A DNA stretch of 64,000 bases from Motiliproteus sp965230185 (GTDB lineage Bacteria > Pseudomonadota > Gammaproteobacteria > Pseudomonadales > Balneatricaceae), in contig OZ245995.1 in assembly GCA_965230185.1 (NCBI GenBank), positions 1,550,001 to 1,614,000 of the forward strand, given 5' to 3'. A program made the position numbers and the translations under genes. The notes under the pieces were generated by a model. That model made no database searches and was not told where the DNA came from. It was given only the letters and a program-made list of their open reading frames with translations. Shown in pieces: positions 36,340-45,309 of this stretch (positions within the stretch are counted from its first letter, which is position 1; each line of letters opens with the position of its first letter).

Positions 36340-37464
36340 TCAGAGACTGAACCGGCGTTGCTGATAGATGAACGGATCCAGCCGATCCCAGTCCAGCTTC
36401 ACACCCAGACCCGGCAGGCCGGTGGGGTGGATAAAACCGTTGGCATCGGGACGGAACACCTGTTTCGCACCGACTTCGTACTTCTCATAGGGAGCAGCCT
36501 GCTCGAAGTAGTCACAGTTGTCGTAGGCCAGCATCAGCTGGAGGTTGGCGGCCTGGGTCAGGGTGTAACCCCAGGACTGCACTTCCGCCTTCAGGTTGCG
36601 GGCGCGGGTGGCTTCCATTACCTGAACGGCGCCGCTGAAGCCGCCGATGCCGGTGACATCGAAGCGACTGCGGTCCCAGCAACCGTGCTGCAGCGCGAAG
36701 CTGATCAACCGCGGATCGGGCAGGGCGTTGCCGCCGCAGATCACATCCAGATCCAGTGCCGCCGCCAGCCGGCGGTAGCCTTCGAAATCGGAGTCCGGCA
36801 ACGGCGCTTCGAGGAATTCCCACTTGTATTCATCCAGCAGCCGGCCCATCTGCAGCGCCTGCTGGTAGCTGTAGTTGCCGTCGGCATCGAGGCTCCAGCC
36901 AATCTCGCGACCAGCGAATTCCGCCTGCAGGGCTTTCACCAGCGCCATGTCCTCCTCGAATACACAGCGGGGGTGGATCTTGATGGCATTGAAACCCTCA
37001 TCCAGCATCCGGTGGCAGTAGTCGATGTACTGATCGATACGCTCGAACAGCGGACTGGAGGCGTAGGCACGTACTTTGTCCCGGGCCGCGCCCAGCATCT
37101 TATAAACCGGCAGGCCGAGGGACTTCGCCTTCGCATCATGCAGGGCAATATCGAACAGCGACATCGACAGATGCTTCAGCGGCACATAGCGCCCGGCCAT
37201 ATCGGCATTGATCTGCGGGATCTGGTGCAGTGATTTACCCAGCAGGAACGGCGCCATCAGCGACGCGCTGTGAAAGGCGGTCAGGTCGAATTCATGCTCG
37301 GTGTAGGTGGTCAGGCCGGCGATGCCCTGCAGACCGTTATCAAAGGTTATCTGAGCAACAATCATGGCTTCGCACATCGGCCCGAGGAAAGAAGACCAGC
37401 TGATCTTCTCTCCGTCAGGGCCTATTGCGAAAAGCTCGATGGTTTTCACAACAGGCTGGGACAT
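36340..37464 (-). CDS. Enolase-superfamily enzyme 2 (lacks catalytic His)
   Basis: 374-aa enolase-superfamily protein. Residues by position are Lys162-Ile-His164 (KxH instead of KxK), Asp193 or Asp195 (SLDADGN), Glu219 (FLEAPL), Asn246 (CGGNAL), Asp269 (RFDVTG) and Gln296 where mandelate racemase-like proteins usually have His (EVQSWGYT instead of PHSWG). So Lys162 may serve as the only base. It precedes enolase 1 in the operon and follows the BCCT gene with 1 bp between them. The change may define a distinct subgroup rather than an inactive enzyme, since all other ligands are present. Confidence 0.88.
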   Translation of the reverse strand: MSQPVVKTIELFAIGPDGEKISWSSFLGPMCEAMIVAQITFDNGLQGIAGLTTYTEHEFDLTAFHSASLMAPFLLGKSLHQIPQINADMAGRYVPLKHLSMSLFDIALHDAKAKSLGLPVYKMLGAARDKVRAYASSPLFERIDQYIDYCHRMLDEGFNAIKIHPRCVFEEDMALVKALQAEFAGREIGWSLDADGNYSYQQALQMGRLLDEYKWEFLEAPLPDSDFEGYRRLAAALDLDVICGGNALPDPRLISFALQHGCWDRSRFDVTGIGGFSGAVQVMEATRARNLKAEVQSWGYTLTQAANLQLMLAYDNCDYFEQAAPYEKYEVGAKQVFRPDANGFIHPTGLPGLGVKLDWDRLDPFIYQQRRFSL

Positions 37465-37465
37465 G

Positions 37466-39022
37466 TTAAGCGTTATCCTCGTTGATGTAGCGGATGGTAG
37501 TGATCATCATCAGCACCAGGATCAGCATCACCGGCAGGCCGACGATGACCGACGCGGTCTGCATGCTCTTCAGGCCGCCAAGGAACAGCAGGGTCAGCGG
37601 CAGAATGGCAATGGCGAAACACCAGAACAGACGGTTGGAACGCTCCGGCTCCTGACCCTCGTCCAGCTCGCGGGTGGTGGCGCAGGCCATCACATAGGCG
37701 GCGGAGTCGAAGGTGGTTGCCAGCAGCACGATACCGGAAGCGGCTACCGCCAGCAGCACCAGACCGCCGGCCGGCAGGGTCTTGAAGATCTCGATGATCG
37801 CCGGCGCCACACCCTTAGTATTGACCAGTTCCGAGACCGCCAGGGTTTCGGTCATCTGCAGGTTGATGCCGTAACCGCCGAGGACGATGTAGAACAGCGC
37901 ACAGCCCAGTGAGCCGTAGGTCAGCATACCGACGATTACCTCACGGATAGTGCGACCGCGGGAAATACGGGTGACGAACATCCCCATAAAGGGCGCATAG
38001 GCGACCCACCAGGCCCAGTAGAACACGGTCCAGGCCTGTGGGAAGCCGCTCTGGTTGACGCTGTCGGTCCAGGTGCTCATCTTAATGTAGTTTTCCACTG
38101 CATAGCCCAGCGAGTCCATGCCCAGGCCGATGATAAATTTGGTCGGTCCTACCGCCAGAATATAGGCGACAATCGCCAGCGAGATCATGGTGGAGAAGGT
38201 ACTCAGGCGCTTGATGCCCTTCGACAGACCGAGGCCGCTGCTGACCGTGAAAATGGCGGTGCAGATCAGGATCACCACCAGATCCATCATGATGCCGGCC
38301 TCGACGCCCAGCACTTCCGCCAGCGCGCCGCTGATCATCGGGGTACCCAGACCCAGAGAGGTGGCCGCAGCCCCCAGAACGCCGAAGATAAACAGATAGT
38401 TGATCACGGTGCCCAGCGGACCATCCACCAGGTTGCCCAGCGCGCCGCGGCAGGATTCGCTGACATTGTAGATGTGCTTTCTGCGCACGTAATAGATATA
38501 GGAGATGGCAATGGTCGGTACGCAGTAGAGCGCCCAGGCGGTGGGTCCCCAGTGGAAGATGCCGTAGCCCTGGGCCACGGTGTACATCTCGCTGGTCTTC
38601 GCTTCCAGCCCGAACGGGGTCCAGGCGTAGTGGTAGCCCCATTCGGTGCCGCCCCAGAGGATCAGGCCGGAGGCGATACCGGCCAGAAACACCATGGCGC
38701 CCCAGGCGCCTTTGGAGAACTCCGGTGCGGCGGCCTTGTCGGCACTGAGCTTAATGTCGCCGTGGCGGGAAAATGCCAGCGAGACCAGGAAGATCAGCGA
38801 TCCCAGACCGATGCTGAGAAAGGCGAAATCGAAGGTGCTGGTCATCCATTTGAAAACGGCGTTGATCAGCTCTTTACCGGCCTCGGGAAAGACGATCAGA
38901 GGAATGGCCACCGCACAGATGATCGCCAGGCTGACCATCTGCATATGCCGGTTGGTTATCGAGCCGGAAGAAGAGGACCCGGTCGGCGAGGTCATCGGAA
39001 CATCACTGGTTGTTGTATTCAT
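37466..39022 (-). CDS. BCCT-family transporter
   Basis: 518-aa secondary transporter of the betaine/choline/carnitine family with about 12 transmembrane segments. The conserved tryptophan segment is WAWWVAYAPFMGMFVTRISR, followed by GRTIREVIVG, typical of BCCT. Substrates of the family are quaternary ammonium or similar zwitterionic compounds (glycine betaine, carnitine, choline), so it suggests the operon degrades such a compound. It is translationally close to enolase 2. Confidence 0.95.
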   Translation of the reverse strand: MNTTTSDVPMTSPTGSSSSGSITNRHMQMVSLAIICAVAIPLIVFPEAGKELINAVFKWMTSTFDFAFLSIGLGSLIFLVSLAFSRHGDIKLSADKAAAPEFSKGAWGAMVFLAGIASGLILWGGTEWGYHYAWTPFGLEAKTSEMYTVAQGYGIFHWGPTAWALYCVPTIAISYIYYVRRKHIYNVSESCRGALGNLVDGPLGTVINYLFIFGVLGAAATSLGLGTPMISGALAEVLGVEAGIMMDLVVILICTAIFTVSSGLGLSKGIKRLSTFSTMISLAIVAYILAVGPTKFIIGLGMDSLGYAVENYIKMSTWTDSVNQSGFPQAWTVFYWAWWVAYAPFMGMFVTRISRGRTIREVIVGMLTYGSLGCALFYIVLGGYGINLQMTETLAVSELVNTKGVAPAIIEIFKTLPAGGLVLLAVAASGIVLLATTFDSAAYVMACATTRELDEGQEPERSNRLFWCFAIAILPLTLLFLGGLKSMQTASVIVGLPVMLILVLMMITTIRYINEDNA

Positions 39023-39106
39023 AGGACTACCTGTGGTTCTTATAGTTGTTAAAGGATTGGATGAAGGCCTGCGGTACGCAGCAATGCTCCGACAGGCCGG
39101 TTAAAT

Positions 39107-40450
39107 TCAGCTCATCAGGGCGGCCATCTGTTCGCCGTCAATGAGCTGGAATGGTTTCTCTTCCCTGATGGCGAGATCCGCCGCGAGTGCCGCGGCGCGT
39201 CCGTATTCAAAGCACTGGGCGGTGACCCGACAGCTGGCCAGCGCCTCGTGTTCGCTGCTCAGGCAGCGACCGGCGACGATGACATTGCGACCCAGCTTCG
39301 GCACCAGGGTGTGGAAGGGGACCTCGTAGTAGTCATTGATCAGCCACTCGGTCTTCGGCTTGTCGCCGTAGTGCAGTTCGATGGGCCAGGAGGTACGGGC
39401 GATGCCGTCGCTGAACTTGCGCTTGCCGATCACGTCGTCGTTGCTGAGTCGTGCCACGCCGTCGATGGAGCGGGTCTGGCGCACGCCTACTTCGGTGCCG
39501 TAGTCGATAAAATAACTCTCCTCACAGCCCGGAATATTCGCCTTCATAAAGTTGAAGAAGGCCTCGGCCTGATAGATGGAGAACTGTTCCGCTTCGGTGT
39601 GATCGACCGGGTCGGTGACGTCCAGCGCCCGCTTGTCGAAGCCGGTGATTTTGGTGGCATTAACCAGCAGCTCGCCGGGATTGACGGTGGGGAACAGCCA
39701 CACCTTCTTGCGCAGCAGCTCGTCCCGGGCTTCCAGCATGCTCACTACCTTTGGCGGTGAGATGGTGTCGGCGCCCCAGTAGGCCAGATACTTCTGCATA
39801 TTGACGTTACCGACCTTGAACATCATGGTCGGGTTCTGGATGACGCCGTTATTGCCCTTGCTGGTTTTCAGGCCCATTTTATAGACCACATCGGCGTCGC
39901 CGCTGGCGTCGATTACCTTGCTGGCATAAACGGCGGTAAAGCCGGACTTGGTGTGCAGCACCATGCCCTTCAGCTCATCCTCTTCGGCGATCACATCAAT
40001 CATCTGGGTGTGATAGAGCACGGTAACGCCCGCCGCTCGCAGCATATCGGTGGCCACCTTCTTGTACTTTGCACAATCGTGAGTGGCCACCCAGGTGCGG
40101 CCGTAGATCTGCGGATCGGTCAGCCCGCCTTCGCGGTACAGGGCGTCACGAAAGCGCTCGGCAAAGCCGAAGATGATCTGCTCCGGCGTTGCCTTGTGGG
40201 GATCTTCGACGGTCAGGTAGAGACCGCAGATGGTGCCGGACAGGCCGGCGACCGCTGCGCCGCCGCAGAATCCCAGCCGCTCGATCAGCAACACGCTACG
40301 TCCCATTTCGCCGGCGGTCACCGCCGCAGCAATACCGGCGGGACCACCGCCTACCACAATCACATCGAAGTGACCGAAGCAGGGTAGTCGATTCTTGAAG
40401 TCGGCCGGCAGGTTGTTGTTATAGGCCATAAACATTCTCGCTATATCCAA
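39107..40450 (-). CDS. FAD-dependent oxidoreductase (FAD_oxidored-like)
   Basis: 447-aa flavoprotein, first gene of the operon. It has the dinucleotide-binding motif DVIVVGGGPAGIAAAVTAGE near residue 30, LIERLGFCGGAAVAGLSG (a FAD_oxidored-type segment), and VIDASGDADVVYKMG, with a C-terminal GRCLSSEHEALASCRV motif. This family oxidises small molecules or acts as a dehydrogenase; some members process hydroxy acids or N-methylated substrates. The ATG codons at 40435 and 40429 are also possible starts, and 40429 has the better spacing from GCGAGA. Confidence 0.88.
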   Translation of the reverse strand: MDIARMFMAYNNNLPADFKNRLPCFGHFDVIVVGGGPAGIAAAVTAGEMGRSVLLIERLGFCGGAAVAGLSGTICGLYLTVEDPHKATPEQIIFGFAERFRDALYREGGLTDPQIYGRTWVATHDCAKYKKVATDMLRAAGVTVLYHTQMIDVIAEEDELKGMVLHTKSGFTAVYASKVIDASGDADVVYKMGLKTSKGNNGVIQNPTMMFKVGNVNMQKYLAYWGADTISPPKVVSMLEARDELLRKKVWLFPTVNPGELLVNATKITGFDKRALDVTDPVDHTEAEQFSIYQAEAFFNFMKANIPGCEESYFIDYGTEVGVRQTRSIDGVARLSNDDVIGKRKFSDGIARTSWPIELHYGDKPKTEWLINDYYEVPFHTLVPKLGRNVIVAGRCLSSEHEALASCRVTAQCFEYGRAAALAADLAIREEKPFQLIDGEQMAALMS

Positions 40451-40461
40451 ACAATATTAAA

Positions 40462-40480
40462 AATATATTTTAAATATATT
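40462..40480. promoter_or_regulatory. 19-bp palindrome upstream of the FAD/BCCT operon
   Basis: AATATATTTTAAATATATT is a perfect 9-1-9 palindrome, directly upstream of the first gene of the operon. Its centre at 40471 is about 20 bp from the possible start codon, so a bound protein would cover the promoter or transcription start. A GntR operator is a reasonable guess. Confidence 0.5.
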
Positions 40481-40740
40481 ACGAGTATTGTCCATTAAAT
40501 GAACAGAGTCAAGACCACGTCTGAATCTGTTTTCAGACCAGCAACAGGGCGATCATCGTCCAGGCCGGACTGCGCCACTGGTGACGGGGCCTGTGGTCAG
40601 TCACTGCGGATCTTAAAAAATATTCAGGGCACCATGTCGGTGATGCTCGACATCGGCGCTTTCTGCGGGCACTGTGAGCTGAGCCGGAAGCATTCCGGCC
40701 GCACTCTGACCTCAGCTGACCTGACAGGAATAAAACTGAA

Positions 40741-41273
40741 ATGGATTTTCTCGTCCCCCAACGACTGGAAACCGAACGCCTGATTCTCAGACAGTTTCAG
40801 GATCACGACTGGAGAGATCTGCACCACTACTATGGCGATGCCGCAGCCACCAGACATACGGTGGGTCGCGTATTCAGCGAGGGCGAAACCTGGCGCACAC
40901 TCAGTGGTATGTCGGTCACTGGCAGTTGCGGGGCTATGGACCCTATGCGGTGGAGGAGAAGGCTACCGGCAGGGTGGTCGGTCCGGTGGGGTTCTGGTAT
41001 CCGAACGACTGGCCGGAGCCAGAGATAAAGTGGGCCCTGGCGCCACAATATCAGGGCCGAGGTTTTGCCAGCGAAGCGGCCCGGGCCGTTCAGCGGGCTG
41101 GCCGGGAGTATATGCCGGAGACTCCGCTGATCAGTTTTATCCACGCCGATAATCAGCCTTCGCTCCGGCTTGCCGCCGCCATTGGCGCAACTCTGGAAAA
41201 GGAAGTGCAGTTTCGCGGCGGTGACTGGCAGATCTGGCGCCATCCCGGAGTGAGTTGCCCCCCGGAGCTTTAG
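40741..41273 (+). pseudogene. GNAT acetyltransferase with internal frameshift
   Basis: A GNAT-family N-acetyltransferase split into two frames. The first frame gives LVPQRLETERLILRQFQDHD (typical GNAT start) and continues to about 40890. From about 40900 the next frame gives GHWQLRGYGPYAVEEKATG, VGPVGFWYPNDWPEPEIKWA and the acetyl-CoA loop LAPQYQGRGFASEAARAV, ending in PEL. The downstream frame starts one base early, consistent with a one-base deletion near 40890-40925 (CTCAGTGGTATGTCGGTCAC). Either the gene is broken or the base is a sequencing error. Confidence 0.75.
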
Positions 41274-41376
41274 TTACATTATTCTGAAAGGTAGGGTTGG
41301 TCCCGCCTGGATAGTCTTTAACGTTAATCTTTCTTCGCCTGGGATCCTGAAAACAGCAATGTTTGTCCCGTGGCTA

Positions 41377-41641
41377 AGGAACCTGCGAACAAGTCCCTTG
41401 CGCCTCTGGCTTTCAGAGCGAGCAGAGATCAAGGCAACGATTGCAGGCATACTGGTTGTACGTCGAAAATCGTTAACACCGAGTTCTGGTTGCTCTAAAA
41501 GCCCCGAAGGGCGGGCTCTGGAACGGCCACCTGCTTTGTCAGACAGCTTGAAAAGGTCCAGACATTTCACTGCGTTGTCTTTCGCGCATCTGGCCGTTCT
41601 ATAGCCCGCAGAGAACACACTGGACTTATTCGTAGGTTCCC
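41377..41641. mobile_element. 265-bp MITE, copy 1
   Basis: A 265-bp element with imperfect 20-bp terminal inverted repeats: left AGGAACCTGCGAACAAGTCC and right GGACTTATTCGTAGGTTCCC. It is about 80-85% identical by eye to the copy at 62332-62596 and exactly the same length. It contains internal inverted repeats (GGCTTTCAGAGCGA / TTGCTCTAAAAGCC and a GGGCGGGCTCTGGAACGGCC stem). It carries no transposase; the open frames inside are artefacts. It sits 100 bp after the GNAT pseudogene. Confidence 0.88.
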
Positions 41642-41812
41642 TAAGACAGGTGGGCAGAGGACAAACGAATGGGCTTGCCATATTTTTCAATAAAATAGAT
41701 ACTGCCTCGCGGCTGAGTATATTCGTCGCAGTCTGGCCGACGTAAGTACTGATCTTCCAACTGCGGTCTATGTCAAAGGAATTTGTTGCACTACCACCCA
41801 GGGAGCAGGGAA

Positions 41813-42478
41813 GTGATAAGTCTCGTAAGAGGTCTTTCAATCTGTCTGACCATAATTGTCAGCTTCTGTGCATTCAGTGTTATTCCGTGCGATGGCGTTC
41901 AGTCGAGTTCTCCGGCTGGTGAAGGTGTCAGCAGGTCGACGTCAAAGTCCTCCATCACCTACCTCTCCACTATCAGTAATTTGCCGGTAAAGGTTCCGGG
42001 TTATCCGTTTTGCCGGCTGTATAGCTATGGCAACGAGTATCATCGCTTAGGTCTCATCACTGACGTTGAGACGGAACAGATCTTAGAAAAACCACTTCGG
42101 AAGTCGTGGATAGCAGGTGTTGCTCCGTTGGACCAGGTATGGCTGCCAACGTATTTCGGCCGGGCAGAAGCACTTCACGTAGCATCGCAACGCTTGCAGG
42201 CCGGTCCTCTCGTTGTTTATTCCCAGGATACATCTTTCCATACACGGGCGTCGATATTACCGCCACCGGACAGTATCCTGGATATTGACCCTGGCAATAA
42301 GAACGTTTCTGCAATCCGAATAGTTCCATCTGTTTATTCTGAAATTCACGGGCTATATTCCAGTCGTATTTATGCGTCAGCTTCCCGGAATAATAATCCC
42401 AGTATCTGGAGTATTTCTGACGAAATTACTGATCAGATTTTGTTCCTGAATTCCTCATATTTCATAACATTAGGCTAA
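41813..42478 (+). CDS. Exported hypothetical protein, 221 aa, crystallin-like segment
   Basis: Not recognised. The preferred start is GTG at 41813 after GGGAGCAGGGAA. An N-terminal signal peptide (LSICLTIIVSFCAFSVIPC, cleavage near residue 30) suggests export. A stretch in the second half (LVVYSQDTSFHTRASILPPP, then NVSAIRIVPS) resembles a beta-gamma-crystallin motif, but only weakly. The protein is followed, 10 bp later, by a lipoprotein gene, so the two probably form an operon. Confidence 0.5.
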   Translation: MISLVRGLSICLTIIVSFCAFSVIPCDGVQSSSPAGEGVSRSTSKSSITYLSTISNLPVKVPGYPFCRLYSYGNEYHRLGLITDVETEQILEKPLRKSWIAGVAPLDQVWLPTYFGRAEALHVASQRLQAGPLVVYSQDTSFHTRASILPPPDSILDIDPGNKNVSAIRIVPSVYSEIHGLYSSRIYASASRNNNPSIWSISDEITDQILFLNSSYFITLG

Positions 42479-42488
42479 GGAGGCCATA

Positions 42489-43202
42489 ATGATTAAAAAG
42501 CTCACAGTAGTAATTTTACTGGCGACAACTTTTCTGGTTGCAGGTTGTAACAAGGTGAAACCACAGATTGAGCTTTCAAATCAATTCTGGGAAGCAAACG
42601 AAAAAAATGTGGCAATCGCAGTAGTTATGCCTGAAGAATCATCATTCTATCCGATGGGAGACGTGCGATTGCTGGACTATGCCATCATTTCCGGGGCAAT
42701 GGCTGGATTGAAATCGCATATCAAGACGTTACAGCCCGATGATTTCAGAAATGTTCGTATTAAGATCGCTGGAATGCTGGAGAAGGCTGGATATGACGTG
42801 GTGCAGATTGAAGAACCTCTTGATCTGGATAAACTGACAAAAAGTCCTCAGCAGGATACAGAAACTGTGTTTTACGCCGAGAAGGATTTTGCGCCGATGG
42901 CACCTCGGTATGGTGTAAGCAAATTACTGTTGATTGAACTTAACCAGGCCGGTGTCGCACGCAATTATCATGGATTCATTCCGCTGGATGATCCTCATGC
43001 TATTTTCTCGGTGAAAGGCCAGCTAGTTGATCTCAGTAATAATAAGCTGCTTTGGAATACTGATACTTCTGAACGGATATTCTCTCAGGGGAACTGGGAT
43101 GAGCCGCCTGCGTATCCAGGTTTAACGGAGAGCTTTTTCATTGCGATGGAAGGGATAAAGTCACGTCTGGTTAATGTTTTTAATACAAGCCAGAAACAAT
43201 AA
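42489..43202 (+). CDS. Putative lipoprotein, 237 aa
   Basis: Not recognised. The N-terminus is a lipoprotein signal with a lipobox LVAGC (residues 16-20), so it is anchored in the outer or inner membrane. The mature protein has a mixed alpha-beta pattern (NVAIAVVMPEESSFYP, DVVQIEEPLDLDKL, YGVSKLLLIELNQAGVARNY). TAAGGAGGCCATA is a strong Shine-Dalgarno. A terminator hairpin follows. Confidence 0.7.
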   Translation: MIKKLTVVILLATTFLVAGCNKVKPQIELSNQFWEANEKNVAIAVVMPEESSFYPMGDVRLLDYAIISGAMAGLKSHIKTLQPDDFRNVRIKIAGMLEKAGYDVVQIEEPLDLDKLTKSPQQDTETVFYAEKDFAPMAPRYGVSKLLLIELNQAGVARNYHGFIPLDDPHAIFSVKGQLVDLSNNKLLWNTDTSERIFSQGNWDEPPAYPGLTESFFIAMEGIKSRLVNVFNTSQKQ

Positions 43203-43216
43203 CTCTATTCTTCTAT

Positions 43217-43243
43217 AGCTGCAGTGCCAGCTGCAGCTTTTTT
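43217..43243 (+). terminator. Intrinsic terminator after the first lipoprotein gene
   Basis: An 8-bp stem AGCTGCAG / CTGCAGCT (43217-43224 and 43231-43238) with a 6-nt loop is followed by a T-run (43238-43243), a classic rho-independent terminator. It separates the two lipoprotein genes, though some readthrough is possible as the next gene is 56 bp away. Confidence 0.8.
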
Positions 43244-43258
43244 ATCAGGAATATTCAT

Positions 43259-44122
43259 ATGAGAGCAGCCCTCATACTTTTCCTTGTCGTCCTGTTGGCT
43301 GGTTGCAAAACCGGCGTAACATACACGCAGAAGTATGATGCTGGAAGTGAGATACTGGAAAAGCATCGCCTGTTTGTCCGTATCAGCCTCCCGAAAGAAT
43401 CACTGTTTACCGTTGAGAAGGTTCCGGACCCGGAAGCGGCGACCCGTCTTTCCTATCAGAATACCGCGGCAATGCAGTCCACTACTTTGCCTGCCGGTAC
43501 GTCACAGGGGGAGGCTGCACTGGGGTATTTGCTAGGTACCCTCGTGGTGCGGGAGCTACATAAAGAAAACAGTAATACGGTTTCACGTGAGGCGGAAAAA
43601 AAGCTCAGCCAGAGCATTGACTATGATCTTATCTCATCGGAAATAGACAGAACTATCAGGCACAAATTTCAGTTTCAGGGCTGGGAGTTTGAGGCGAAGG
43701 GGGATGCCGATCATCTTGTCGAAATGAAGCTGCGTTATCAGTTAAGTAGCGATATGGTGACCCTTAAATTGCTTTGCAATCTTGAAGTTTTCGATCGGGA
43801 TGGCAAGGAGCTCAGATACAGAAACAGCTTTGAGTACTGGTCGATGCCCCTGGACGCCACTATGTGGAGCCCCGGTAGCGAACAACGGCTCCTGGATTAT
43901 ACGGAAGAGGCACTGGAGAGCATTCACTCAATGATTCGTAATGATCTTTATAAAACCGCGGGTGAATATTCTGGATCTGAGGTTAAGACCCTGAAAATCA
44001 GTACGGAAGCAGGAACGTACATTAAACGCGGGAGCCTTCTGAGATCCGGGGGGGAGCGTGTCGTATACAGAAACCTGAGGGGGAACGTATTCTCAGTCCA
44101 TGGCAACATGGTCAGTTTATAG
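43259..44122 (+). CDS. Putative lipoprotein, 287 aa
   Basis: Not recognised. A short lipoprotein signal with lipobox LLAGC (residues 12-16) is followed by a largely alpha-beta protein with EILEKHRLFVRISLPKES, SREAEKKLSQSIDYDLISSE and RTIRHKFQFQGWEFEAKGDA. Strongly charged, no membrane segment other than the signal. It lies after a terminator, so it may have its own promoter. Next is the REP array. Confidence 0.65.
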   Translation: MRAALILFLVVLLAGCKTGVTYTQKYDAGSEILEKHRLFVRISLPKESLFTVEKVPDPEAATRLSYQNTAAMQSTTLPAGTSQGEAALGYLLGTLVVRELHKENSNTVSREAEKKLSQSIDYDLISSEIDRTIRHKFQFQGWEFEAKGDADHLVEMKLRYQLSSDMVTLKLLCNLEVFDRDGKELRYRNSFEYWSMPLDATMWSPGSEQRLLDYTEEALESIHSMIRNDLYKTAGEYSGSEVKTLKISTEAGTYIKRGSLLRSGGERVVYRNLRGNVFSVHGNMVSL

Positions 44123-44378
44123 GATGTAAAATCCCGCAACTGGAATCTTGTCGAGACTGTAAATTTTCTGTGTAAGTGGTGGTTTATCAATGTGATATCC
44201 GATCACCGAACAGGATTATGAACGGGCTCATCACCTCCTTTCAGTGTCGTATCAGCATCGTCCACTTCTTCTGGATCTGATGGTCCGCATGTCATATAAG
44301 CGCCGCTCTGAAGTAGGTGTGTATCAGTAACCTGCTTTTTTTCATACGGCTGCTGACCCCTTTGCTGGTGTGTTTGAC
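44123..44378. other. Intergenic stretch before the REP array
   Basis: No gene is supported. It contains short palindromes but no clear function. A minus-strand frame at 44203-44469 runs into the repeats and is an artefact. Confidence 0.4.
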
Positions 44379-45309
44379 TGTAGCAGCCCGCTCCGAGGGC
44401 GATGGTTGCAGGGAAGCGATTTGCGGGTCTGTCGCGGTCAGAACCCGCTGCAACACCATCAGCGGTCACCTGTAGCAGCCCGCTCCGAGGGCGATAGTTG
44501 CAGGGGAGTGATTTGTCGGTCTTTCGCGGTCAGATCCCGCTGCTACAGCGGCGTGTTTGACTGTAGCAGCCCGCTCCGAGGGCAATGGTTACAGGGGAGT
44601 GACTTGTCGGTCTTTCGCGGTCAGAGCCCGCTGCTACAGCGGCGGGTTTGACTGTAGCAGCCCGCTCCGAGGGCGATGGTTGCAGGGAAGCGATTTGCGG
44701 GTCTGTCGCGGTCAGAACCCGCTGCTACAGCTGCAGGTTTGACCTGTAGCAGCCTGCTCCGAGGGCGATGGTTGCAGGAAGGTGATTTGCGGGTCTGTCG
44801 CGGTCAGAGCCCGCTGCTACAACGGCAGGTTTGACCTGTAGCAGCCCACTCCGAGGGCGATAGTTGCAGGGGAGTGACCTGTCGGTCTTTCGCGGTCAGA
44901 GCCCGCTGCTACAACGGCGGGTTTGACTGTAGCAGCCCGCTCCGAGGGCGATAGTTGCAGGGAAGTGATTTGCGGGTCTTTCGCGGTCAGAGCCCGCTGC
45001 TACAACGGCAGGTTTGACCTGTAGCAGCCCGCTCCGAGGGCGATGGTTGCAGGGGAGTGACTTGTCGGTCTTTCGCGGTCGGAGCCCGCTGCTACAGCGG
45101 CGTGTCTGACCTGTAGCAGCCCGCTCCGAGGGCGATGGTTGTAGGGGAGTGACTTGTCGGTCTTTCGCGGTCGGAGCCCGCTGCTACAGCGGCGTGCTTG
45201 ACTGTAGCAGCCTGCTTCGAGGGCGATGGTTGCAGGGAAGTGACTTGTCGGGTTTTCGCGGTCAGAGCCCGCTGCTACACCATCAGCGGTCACCTGTAGC
45301 AGCCCGCTG
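44379..45309. repeat. REP-like tandem array 2, about ten and a half units of 91 bp
   Basis: Units begin near 44379, 44471, 44562, 44653, 44745, 44837, 44928, 45020, 45112, 45203 and a half-unit at 45295. Each has a left arm TGTAGCAGCCCGCTCCGAGG (then GCGA), a spacer of about 30-40 bp and a right arm GCCCGCTGCTACA; the arms are inverted complements, giving hairpins. The array is in the opposite orientation to array 1 (14615-15128). Minor changes between units (CCTG to CCCG, TGTC to TTTC) show independent drift. Apparent open frames are artefacts. Confidence 0.9.

Noticed and set aside
41274..41840. 188-codon minus-strand ORF across the MITE
   Set aside because: It shares its sequence with a frame in the second MITE copy; the similarity comes from the mobile DNA, not from a gene.
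44379..45309. CRISPR array or repeat-protein genes
   Set aside because: Same reasons: inverted arms, repeated spacers of 30-40 bp and no cas genes; open frames are created by the repetition and shift between strands.
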